From an uncultured Porphyromonadaceae bacterium (GTDB lineage Bacteria; Bacteroidota; Bacteroidia; Bacteroidales; Muribaculaceae), in assembly GCA_947177605.1 (NCBI GenBank), contig CAMWUX010000075.1, positions 1 to 6,288 of the forward strand: a stretch of DNA of 6,288 nucleotides, in the 5' to 3' direction. The position numbers and the translations under genes are program-made. Of this stretch, positions 1 through 5,750 are shown piece after piece; position 1 is the stretch's first letter, and the number at the start of each line of letters is the position of its first letter. A model generated the notes under the pieces. The model did not search any database and was not told the origin of the DNA. It saw only the letters and a list, made by a program, of their open reading frames with translations.

Positions 1-1064
1 ATTCTTACACCCATGAAGGCCAGCGGACGACACACATTCTCGCGCACGCCGGTCTGGTTCTCGCCCACACCGCCGGTAAACACGATAGCGTCAACACCGC
101 CCATTTCGGCAGCGTATGCACCCACATACTTGATGATACGCAGTTCATACATGTCAAGAGCAAGTTTGGCACGCTCGTTGTCACCGGCCTTTACCGATGC
201 CTCGATTTCGCGCATATCGTTGCTCAGACCCGACACACCGGCTACACCGCTCTCCTTGTTGATCACATTCTGCAACTGGCAGGCGGTAAGATCATGCTTT
301 GTCATCAGATAAGTGAGCGCGCCGGGATCCACATCGCCCGAGCGGGTACCCATCATCAGGCCTTCGGTAGGAGTCATACCCATGGAGGTATCTACGCTCT
401 TGCCGTTCACTACAGCCGTGATCGAACCGCCGTTGCCTATGTGGCAAGTGATTACCTTTGAATTCTTCGGGTCGAGACCGAGAAGTTCGATGGCGCGTGC
501 GCTTACATAGCGGTGGCTGGTGCCGTGGAAACCATAGCGGCGCACGCCATCCTCTGTATAATATGAGTAGGGGAGTGCATACATAAAAGCCTTGGCAGGC
601 ATAGTTTGATGGAATGCTGTATCGAATACACCCACCTGAGGCACATCTGGCATCAGTGCGCTCACGGCCTCGATGCCGGTGATATTGGCCGGATTATGTA
701 GCGGTGCCATCTCGTAGCAGTCCTTCACCTTCTGAATCACCTCGTCGGTGATCAGTACGCTCGATGCAAACTTCTCGCCGCCGTGCACTACTCGGTGACC
801 CACAGCATCAATCTCGCTGAAGCTCTTGATGCATCCAAGCATCGGATCGGTAAGTATTTCGAGGATAGCTTCCACAGCTTGCTTGTGGTCTATGTGGCCA
901 AGCTCTTTTAAGGCTTTAGATCCGTCGGGCATACGGTATTTAAGGAAACCGTCGTCAAGGCCGATTTTTTCCACACCGCCTTCTGCAAGCGAATGCTCGC
1001 CGTCAGTGTCGATCAGTTTGTATTTCACGGAACTGCTGCCGCAGTTAAGCACAAGTATTTTCAT
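1..1064 (-). CDS. ackA: Acetate kinase, partial (C-terminus beyond left edge)
   Basis: Acetate kinase interconverts acetyl phosphate + ADP and acetate + ATP in the cytoplasm, the ATP-yielding last step of acetate fermentation. I translated the frame from the ATG at 1064-1062: 354 uninterrupted codons reach the left edge, against about 400 for the family, so roughly the last 45 residues are missing because the window ends. Seen motifs: N-terminal ASKHA-fold phosphate loop LNCGSSSVKY (6-15), GHRVVHGGE (89-97), VFDTAFH (146-152), YGFHGTSH (177-184), HIGNGGS (208-214), GTRSGDVDP (239-247) and the nucleotide-binding GGVGENQ (331-337). Arg91, Asp148, His180 and Arg241, catalytic in the Methanosarcina enzyme as I recall its numbering, are all present at the same positions. 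The catalytic Glu near 384 lies outside. The start lies 34 bp after the pta stop with no clear Shine-Dalgarno, and the gene is probably read from the pta promoter. Butyrate or propionate kinase is possible in principle, but the pta pairing argues for acetate. Confidence 0.97.
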   Translation of the reverse strand, partial: MKILVLNCGSSSVKYKLIDTDGEHSLAEGGVEKIGLDDGFLKYRMPDGSKALKELGHIDHKQAVEAILEILTDPMLGCIKSFSEIDAVGHRVVHGGEKFASSVLITDEVIQKVKDCYEMAPLHNPANITGIEAVSALMPDVPQVGVFDTAFHQTMPAKAFMYALPYSYYTEDGVRRYGFHGTSHRYVSARAIELLGLDPKNSKVITCHIGNGGSITAVVNGKSVDTSMGMTPTEGLMMGTRSGDVDPGALTYLMTKHDLTACQLQNVINKESGVAGVSGLSNDMREIEASVKAGDNERAKLALDMYELRIIKYVGAYAAEMGGVDAIVFTGGVGENQTGVRENVCRPLAFMGVR

Positions 1065-1098
1065 CTCAGTATGATTTTTGTTGGTATGAGTAAGGCTG

Positions 1099-2115
1099 TT
1101 ATTTGTTCTCTTTTAGACCGATGGCCTGATTGCAGGTCATGATTATTGTTTTGTATATATCCTCGGGGAAGCAGCCGCGCGAGAGATCGTTGACCGGAGC
1201 GGCAAGACCCTGTAGCACCGGACCTACGGCCTGTACGCCGCCGAGACGCTGCACGAGTTTGTAAGCGATATTGCCAACCTCAAGCGAGGGGAACACCAGT
1301 ACGTTTGCCCGGCCGCTCAGCGGCGAATTCGGACTCTTCGTGTTGGCCACCGCGGGAACTATTGCTGCATCAGCCTGCAGCTCGCCGTCAAGAATGAGCG
1401 AGGGAGCCATCTCATGGGCTATACGCGTGGCTTCTATTACCTTATCTACGCGCTCATGCTTCGCACTGCCCTTGGTCGAGAAGCTCAGTATGGCCACGCG
1501 CGGCTCTATGCCGGCAATATCGCGAGCTGTCTGCGACGCAGATACTGCTATCTGGGCAAGCTGTCGAGCGTCGGGATCGGGTACCACGGCGCAGTCGGCG
1601 AATACGAGTATACCGTCAGTGCCGTAGTTCAGTCCTTCGGGGAGAAGCATAATGAATGCACCCGACACTACGTCGATGCCGGGCTGAGTCTTTATCACCT
1701 GAAATGCGGCGCGGAGCACATTACCTGTAGTGTTCATAGCACCCGCTACCTGCCCGTCGGCATCACCAGCTTTCACCATCAGGCAGCCAAGATAGAGAGG
1801 ATTGGCAGTAGTCAGGCGTGCCTCTTCCATAGTGATGCCTTTGCTCTTGCGGAGTTCAAAGAAGAGGGGAGCGTAGCGGTCGATTACATTCTCGTCCGCC
1901 GGATCCACGATGTTGGCCTGCTCGATATTGCTAAGGCTCATCTCCTTGGCCATGCGCAATATGGCGGCGCGGTCGCCTATGAGTGTGATTTGCGCCAGAC
2001 CATCGGCTATGATTCGGTCGGCGGCGGTTAGTGTACGGGGTTCGGTACCTTCAGGGAGCACGATGCGCTGGGGGCATTCCTTGGCGCGTGCGGTTAACTT
2101 ATCGAAAAGTGTCAT
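1099..2115 (-). CDS. pta: Phosphate acetyltransferase (short, single-domain form)
   Basis: Phosphotransacetylase transfers the acetyl group of acetyl-CoA to phosphate, giving the acetyl phosphate used by AckA. The 338-residue product is the short class, with only the catalytic PTA_PTB domain and none of the N-terminal BioD-like and DRTGG domains of the roughly 700-residue enterobacterial enzyme. Seen motifs: [12 protein letters not shown] (17-28), [10 protein letters not shown] (84-93), [13 protein letters not shown] (125-137), [14 protein letters not shown] (177-190), [10 protein letters not shown] (211-220), [20 protein letters not shown] (257-276) and the C-terminal [18 protein letters not shown] (298-315). 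Ser312, Arg313 and Asp319 align, without a gap, with the catalytic Ser309/Arg310/Asp316 of Methanosarcina Pta as recalled. The ATG at 2115 is well placed 20 nt after a Bacteroidetes -7 box. The gene is first in a pta-ackA operon. Phosphate butyryltransferase is a related alternative, but the length and the ackA neighbour favour Pta. Confidence 0.96.
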   Translation of the reverse strand: MTLFDKLTARAKECPQRIVLPEGTEPRTLTAADRIIADGLAQITLIGDRAAILRMAKEMSLSNIEQANIVDPADENVIDRYAPLFFELRKSKGITMEEARLTTANPLYLGCLMVKAGDADGQVAGAMNTTGNVLRAAFQVIKTQPGIDVVSGAFIMLLPEGLNYGTDGILVFADCAVVPDPDARQLAQIAVSASQTARDIAGIEPRVAILSFSTKGSAKHERVDKVIEATRIAHEMAPSLILDGELQADAAIVPAVANTKSPNSPLSGRANVLVFPSLEVGNIAYKLVQRLGGVQAVGPVLQGLAAPVNDLSRGCFPEDIYKTIIMTCNQAIGLKENK

Positions 2116-2135
2116 AATGGTATTTATTATTATTG

Positions 2136-2143
2136 CAAAGTTA
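2136..2143 (-). promoter_or_regulatory. Probable pta-ackA promoter (-7 element)
   Basis: On the minus strand this reads TAACTTTG, a perfect match to the Bacteroidetes -7 consensus TAnnTTTG. It ends 20 nt before the pta ATG, so transcription would start about 7 nt downstream (near 2129), giving a leader of about 15 nt. I cannot see a good TTTG -33 element at the usual distance; that half is weak in many Bacteroidetes promoters. The same ten bases, TAACTTTGCA, recur ahead of the sigma factor gene. Confidence 0.65.
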
Positions 2144-2224
2144 CAAACTATTGTTAGAACTTTTTACTGACTTTCTGCGTTAATTAGATAGAAAAACTTA
2201 ATTTTTTTTTAACCGCTTTCAACT

Positions 2225-2401
2225 ATGAACGATCGTAAACAGAAAAAAAGTAAACAATCATGGCAGCTATGGCTTGCTATTATTGCCGTGATCTTAGTCA
2301 TTATCTTATTGATATTTCAGTTTGAGGCTTTCTTCTTTGGCGACACCGATGTAAGTGCCCCCAGCACAGTCGTAGAAGCCATCATGCCCTTGATGCTATA
2401 G
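2225..2401 (+). CDS. Small single-pass membrane protein, unknown function
   Basis: This is a 58-codon frame from the ATG at 2225 to TAG at 2399-2401. I do not recognise the family. The layout is strongly protein-like: a lysine-rich N-terminus with RKQKKSK at 4-10, then one hydrophobic helix from about Trp13 to Phe31, with the core LAIIAVILVIILLI at 17-30. Next come FQFEAFFFGD (31-40) and an 18-residue tail with mixed Ser/Thr/Val and two Met. By the positive-inside rule the short basic end should be cytoplasmic and the tail outside. There is no lipobox and no obvious signal-peptidase site. It is transcribed divergently from pta and converges with rpoD across the hairpin at 2433-2473. No Shine-Dalgarno is visible. 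The only promoter-like match is a weak TAATTTTT at 2199-2206, one base off TAnnTTTG. A chance frame remains possible, but it fills an otherwise empty 382-bp gap on its own strand. Confidence 0.6.
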   Translation: MNDRKQKKSKQSWQLWLAIIAVILVIILLIFQFEAFFFGDTDVSAPSTVVEAIMPLML

Positions 2402-2432
2402 CGCCCGCAAGTCTGATTATTTAAGAAAATCA

Positions 2433-2473
2433 ATCGCCGCCAATTTTCCGGATTCCGGATTATTGACGGCGAT
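2433..2473. terminator. Bidirectional intrinsic terminator between the small gene and rpoD
   Basis: The arms ATCGCCGCCAAT (2433-2444) and ATTGACGGCGAT (2462-2473) form a 12-bp stem. In the minus-strand RNA it pairs fully with one G-U wobble; in the plus-strand RNA the same position is an A-C mismatch. The 17-nt loop carries two CCGG copies (2448-2451 and 2455-2458) that can pair into a second, inner stem. T-rich runs follow on both sides: ATTTTC on the minus strand after the rpoD stop, and TTAATTTTTG on the plus strand after the small gene. It sits 25 bp past the rpoD stop and 32 bp past the small-gene stop, which fits a shared terminator for convergent transcripts. Confidence 0.75.
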
Positions 2474-2497
2474 ATTAATTTTTGATGTTAAGCTCTC

Positions 2498-3358
2498 TTA
2501 CTGGCCTAAGTAGGGCTTGAGCAGGCGGCTCTTCTGTCCTTTGAGGCGACGGATCGCTTTCTCTTTGATCTGACGCACACGTTCGCGTGTAAGGTCAAAT
2601 TTCGCACCGATCTCCTCCAGAGTCATCTCCTGACAGCCGATACCGAAAAACATTTTCAGAATTTCGCGTTCGCGCTCATGGAGCTGACGCAGTGCGCGAT
2701 CCACCTCCTTGGCAAGCGACTCCTGCGTGAGGGTCGAGTCGGCCATTGGAGAATCGTCGTTGGTTAGGACGTCGAGCAGACTGTTGTCCTCGCCTTCCAC
2801 GAAGGGAGCGTCTACGGAAATGTGACGGCCAGATACCTTGAGGGTGTCGGCGATCTTGTCTACAGGCACGTCAAGACGCTCGGCCAATTCTTCGGCCGAC
2901 GGACGGCGTTCGTGATCCTGCTCGAATTTCGAGAGGGCTTTGCTGATCTTATTCAGCGAGCCTACCTGATTAAGGGGCAGACGTACTATGCGCGACTGCT
3001 CGGCCAGAGCCTGCAGGATGGACTGACGGATCCACCATACGGCATAGGAAATAAATTTGAAGCCTCGGGTCTCATCAAACTTTTGCGCTGCTTTTATCAA
3101 GCCGAGATTGCCTTCGTTGATTAGGTCGGGCAAGCTGAGTCCCTGATTCTGGTACTGCTTGGCCACCGACACCACGAAGCGGAGATTGGCGCGTGTGAGC
3201 TTTTCGAGTGCTTTTTGATCACCTTGGCGGATGCGTTGAGCCAGCTCCACTTCCTCCTCTACGGAGATCAGTTCCTCGCGGCCTATCTCCTGAAGATACT
3301 TGTCGAGCGACGCGCTTTCGCGGTTAGTGATTGATTTAGTGATTTTTAGTTGTCTCAT
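2498..3358 (-). CDS. rpoD: Primary (housekeeping) RNA polymerase sigma factor
   Basis: The 286-residue product is a group 1 sigma-70 factor in the compact Bacteroidetes form, also called sigA. It directs RNA polymerase to housekeeping promoters. Region 1.1 and the long non-conserved insert of proteobacterial RpoD are absent, as usual in this phylum. Domains seen: region 1.2 around [20 protein letters not shown] (17-36); region 2 from about 55 to 125, with [18 protein letters not shown] (78-95) for core binding and [15 protein letters not shown] (100-114) for -10 recognition and melting; region 3 from about 130 to 205, including [13 protein letters not shown] (179-191); and region 4 from about 208, with the helix-turn-helix [20 protein letters not shown] (246-265). 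The start at 3358 gives the conserved opening [15 protein letters not shown]. It has its own promoter upstream and a terminator downstream. The ABC transporter genes end 77 bp upstream with no clear terminator between, so some readthrough is possible. A secondary sigma is unlikely given the near-complete match to the phylum's primary sigma pattern. Confidence 0.97.
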   Translation of the reverse strand: MRQLKITKSITNRESASLDKYLQEIGREELISVEEEVELAQRIRQGDQKALEKLTRANLRFVVSVAKQYQNQGLSLPDLINEGNLGLIKAAQKFDETRGFKFISYAVWWIRQSILQALAEQSRIVRLPLNQVGSLNKISKALSKFEQDHERRPSAEELAERLDVPVDKIADTLKVSGRHISVDAPFVEGEDNSLLDVLTNDDSPMADSTLTQESLAKEVDRALRQLHEREREILKMFFGIGCQEMTLEEIGAKFDLTRERVRQIKEKAIRRLKGQKSRLLKPYLGQ

Positions 3359-3380
3359 TGTGCTATGTGACTAATAAGCC

Positions 3381-3404
3381 TGCAAAGTTAATAATTTATT
3401 TGCA
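3381..3404. repeat. Inverted repeat TGCAAA-N12-TTTGCA over the rpoD promoter
   Basis: The arms TGCAAA (3381-3386) and TTTGCA (3399-3404) are perfect 6-bp inverted copies 12 bp apart, and one arm overlaps the TTTG of the -7 element. The sequence shows the symmetry. That it is an operator is inference, and in AT-rich DNA a 6-bp dyad can occur by chance. Confidence 0.35.
3383..3390 (-). promoter_or_regulatory. Probable rpoD promoter (-7 element)
   Basis: The minus strand reads TAACTTTG here, a perfect TAnnTTTG -7 element, ending 24 nt before the rpoD ATG. The start point would be near 3376, with a leader of about 18 nt. The nearest upstream TTTG (3403-3406) is only 12 nt from the -7 box, too close for a normal -33 element. 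Confidence 0.65.
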
Positions 3405-3435
3405 AAATCGCCTATTTCGTTTTACACAATAAATG

Positions 3436-4752
3436 TTAATTGTAGCGTATCCAGCGTATCATCTCTTTCAGCGAAGGCTTCTTGCCATACATGAAGATAC
3501 CCACCCGGTATATCTTGGCGGCCAGCCACACCATTGCGAAGAACGACAGATACAGCACCACCAGCGACAAGGCTATCTCCCAGGCCGGAACGCCAAACGG
3601 TATACGCGCCATCATCACCATCGGTGAAGTGAATGGTATCAGCGACGTCCAGAAGCTCATTGTCGACGACGGATCCGAAGCGGCCTGCACCCCGAAGATT
3701 ATACCGCAGATGATCGGTACGATTACTACCGTCTGCAGCTGGCCGGCATCCTGGATATTGTCTACGGCCGAACCTATCGCCGCATACACTGCCGCGTACA
3801 GCATGAAGCCACCCACGAGGAAGAGCAGCAGCAGGGCGAAAAGCTGAAGTATATATCCCACGTTGCCGAGCATCGAGATAGCCTGAAGCATACCGATATT
3901 GGCAGTTGCGTCCGATGTAGCCAGCGCGTTGGCGTTGAGTGCCTCAACCTGTGCCGCAGTCTCGGGCGAGATTAGGTTGGGAAGAATCAGCGACGAAGCT
4001 CCTGCTATGAGCACAGTCCATATAAGCAGCTGTGTCACGGCTACAAGGCCGATACCGCATATCTTGCCTATCATAAGCTGGCGCGGCTTCACCGATGATA
4101 CCACGATTTCGAGCACTCGGTTGGTTTTCTCCTCGATAATGCTTGTCATCACCATCTGGCCGTAGAGCAGCAGACACATATAGAGTAGCATCGTAAGTAC
4201 CATGCCCAGAGCGTATGCCACGAGCGTCGACGATTCCTTATCGTCACCTTCGGGATTATATTCGAGCGTGCGCAGCGTCACGTCGCTCTCCACGGCAGCC
4301 ATGATCGAGTCCAGTCCCTCGATACCGTACTGAGCCATGCGCTTGTGCTCTATTATCGAATTGAGTTGCGAGGTGATAGCGCTCTCTACGTTGATCGACG
4401 CCGGCTCGGACGAAATCAGTTGCACATTGGCGCCGTTTTCAAATATGTTGTCGGGAATGAGAAGCACACCCTGAGCGCTTTCTGTGTCGAGAATACGGCG
4501 TCCCTCAGCTTCGTCGGCCACGGGGAGGAATGTGATCGACGGTACGGAGTGCATCTCCGGCTCCACCTCTCCCGTAGCGTCGACTATAAGGATAGTGCGC
4601 TGTTCGGATTCGCTGAACTCGTTTATGAGTACCGGGGTAAACATAAGCGCGAGCATCACCACAGGCATCAGCAGTGTAGTGATAAGAAAACTTTTTTTAG
4701 TGACGCGTTCAAGATATTCGCGTCGTATTATGAGTCCTGTCTTGGATAGCAT
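3436..4752 (-). CDS. ABC-2 type transporter permease, NatB-like
   Basis: This 438-residue integral membrane protein is the permease half of an ABC-2 exporter with the ATPase encoded just upstream; the substrate cannot be read from sequence. Layout: a short cytoplasmic N-terminus with RREYLERVTKKSF (10-22), TM1 at about 22-44, an extracytoplasmic domain of about 130 residues (45-175), then TM2 176-200, TM3 231-256, TM4 298-326, TM5 340-358 and TM6 391-415. Between TM2 and TM3 lies the family hallmark EEKTNRVLEIVVSS (207-220), the cytoplasmic segment expected to meet the ATPase, followed by GKICG (229-233). The product ends in a basic tail, RVGIFMYGKKPSLKEMIRW (416-434). The single large domain after TM1 and the EEKxxRxxE motif point to the NatB/YhaP group (COG1668, ABC2_membrane_3 fold), whose characterised Bacillus member exports sodium; this one could instead export a drug, a peptide or lipid-linked material. 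The start is 2 bp after the ATPase stop, implying translational coupling. Confidence 0.88.
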   Translation of the reverse strand: MLSKTGLIIRREYLERVTKKSFLITTLLMPVVMLALMFTPVLINEFSESEQRTILIVDATGEVEPEMHSVPSITFLPVADEAEGRRILDTESAQGVLLIPDNIFENGANVQLISSEPASINVESAITSQLNSIIEHKRMAQYGIEGLDSIMAAVESDVTLRTLEYNPEGDDKESSTLVAYALGMVLTMLLYMCLLLYGQMVMTSIIEEKTNRVLEIVVSSVKPRQLMIGKICGIGLVAVTQLLIWTVLIAGASSLILPNLISPETAAQVEALNANALATSDATANIGMLQAISMLGNVGYILQLFALLLLFLVGGFMLYAAVYAAIGSAVDNIQDAGQLQTVVIVPIICGIIFGVQAASDPSSTMSFWTSLIPFTSPMVMMARIPFGVPAWEIALSLVVLYLSFFAMVWLAAKIYRVGIFMYGKKPSLKEMIRWIRYN

Positions 4753-4754
4753 GG

Positions 4755-5672
4755 TTATGATTTTCCTATGGTTTGAATAAAGATGTCATTCATTGAGGCG
4801 CGTCCTTTCTGGAACGAAAGGATGTCTACCGTATCATTAGCCGTCTGTAATATCTGGCGCACTGTCGCATCAGGCGCGGCGTTGATATCTATCGTCACGG
4901 CTCCGCTGCCGGCATCCGACAGCGAGTAGCTTTCTGTCACAGGCTGCAGTGCGTCGATGAGGGTCTGCGTCGGACCGGTGAATGTGATCTGATACTTACC
5001 TTTGCTGAAGCGTTCGCGCAGTTCGGCCACATTACCCGTGAGGATATTGCGTCCTTGATTGATCAGAGTGATGTTGTCGCATATCTCCTCTACCGAGGCC
5101 ATATTGTGGGTCGAGAAAATCACGGTCGAGCCCTGACGCTTGAGCTCCAGTATCTCGTCGCGCAGCAGGGCGGCGTTGATAGGATCGAAGCCGGAGAAGG
5201 GTTCGTCGAAGATAAGTAGCTTTGGCCGGTGAAGCACCGTTACGATAAACTGTACCTTCTGCGCCATACCCTTCGATAGCTCCTCCACCTTCTTGTCCCA
5301 CCAGTCGAGGATGCCGAACTTCTCAAACCAGGCGCGCAACTCCGTGCGGGCCTCTCTGCTCGACATCCCTTTTAGTCTTGCGAAGAAGATAGCCTGATCG
5401 CCCACCTTCATTTTTTTGTACAGACCGCGCTCCTCCGGCAGATATCCGATATGAGCCACATCGGCCTGCGTGAGCGGATGGCCGTCGAATGTCACCATAC
5501 CCGAATCCGGTGCCGTGATATGATTGATGATGCGGATCAGCGTGGTCTTGCCGGCTCCGTTGGGGCCCAGCAGACCGTACACACTCCCTTCCGGCACGCT
5601 CAGCGATATCGCATCGAGCGCGCAGTGGCGCGCGTAGTTTTTCGTTACGTTGTCTACGTTGAGTATATCCAT
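4755..5672 (-). CDS. ABC transporter ATP-binding protein, NatA/YhaQ-like
   Basis: This 305-residue cytoplasmic ATPase drives the permease encoded 2 bp downstream. Motifs seen in order: Walker A GPNGAGKT (36-43), Q-loop region GYLPEERGLY (76-85), signature LSKGM (132-136), Walker B LLIFDE (152-157) with the catalytic Glu157, D-loop SGFD (160-163) and H-loop His189 in STHNM. The nucleotide-binding domain ends near 215. A C-terminal extension of about 85 residues (220-305) resembles the DUF4162 tail of the COG4152 subgroup. The Q-loop glutamine is glutamate and the signature is LSKGM rather than LSGGQ; as I recall both are normal in this subgroup, so they are not signs of decay. The ATG at 5672 gives the typical opening MDILNVDNVTKNY. 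A 55-bp gap separates it from the upstream symporter stop; no perfect -7 box is visible there, so its promoter is unresolved. Confidence 0.93.
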   Translation of the reverse strand: MDILNVDNVTKNYARHCALDAISLSVPEGSVYGLLGPNGAGKTTLIRIINHITAPDSGMVTFDGHPLTQADVAHIGYLPEERGLYKKMKVGDQAIFFARLKGMSSREARTELRAWFEKFGILDWWDKKVEELSKGMAQKVQFIVTVLHRPKLLIFDEPFSGFDPINAALLRDEILELKRQGSTVIFSTHNMASVEEICDNITLINQGRNILTGNVAELRERFSKGKYQITFTGPTQTLIDALQPVTESYSLSDAGSGAVTIDINAAPDATVRQILQTANDTVDILSFQKGRASMNDIFIQTIGKS

Positions 5673-5722
5673 TTTTGTGTTGTTGTATTACATCTGTATT
5701 ATATGTGACGCACCCGATTCGT

Positions 5723-5750
5723 AAAAATTACGCCGCATGGCTGATTTTTT
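5723..5750. terminator. Possible weak terminator overlapping the symporter stop codon
   Basis: An A-tract and a T-tract (AAAAAT at 5723-5728, ATTTTTT at 5744-5750) flank a short GCC/GGC stem (5732-5734 and 5739-5741) with a 4-nt loop. In either direction this gives a hairpin followed by a U-run. Only three G-C pairs support it and there is an internal loop, so it is a weak candidate. If real, it would separate the symporter transcript from the ABC operon. Confidence 0.3.

Noticed and set aside
13..1074. Plus-strand open frames of 65-99 codons across the left edge
   Set aside because: They are antisense shadows of ackA, whose minus-strand frame has every catalytic motif from the ATG at 1064 to the edge.
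1414..2031. Plus-strand open frame of 205 codons inside pta
   Set aside because: It lies wholly antisense to a well-conserved pta frame. The long opening is explained by GC-rich codon structure, and its translation shows no recognisable domain.
3944..4177. Extra minus-strand frame inside the permease gene
   Set aside because: It is a different frame of the same strand as the permease, has no transmembrane or domain logic, and lies within an intact conserved gene.
5394..5447. Glu instead of Gln in the Q-loop of the ABC ATPase as a sign of a degenerate enzyme
   Set aside because: PEERGLY is, to my knowledge, the usual form in the NatA/YhaQ subgroup, and Walker A, Walker B with catalytic Glu, D-loop and H-loop are all intact.
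5698..5703. TATAAT on the minus strand upstream of the ABC ATPase gene
   Set aside because: This is the enterobacterial -10 sequence. The Bacteroidetes primary sigma uses TAnnTTTG, and no TTGACA-like -35 accompanies it, so I treat it as chance in AT-rich DNA.
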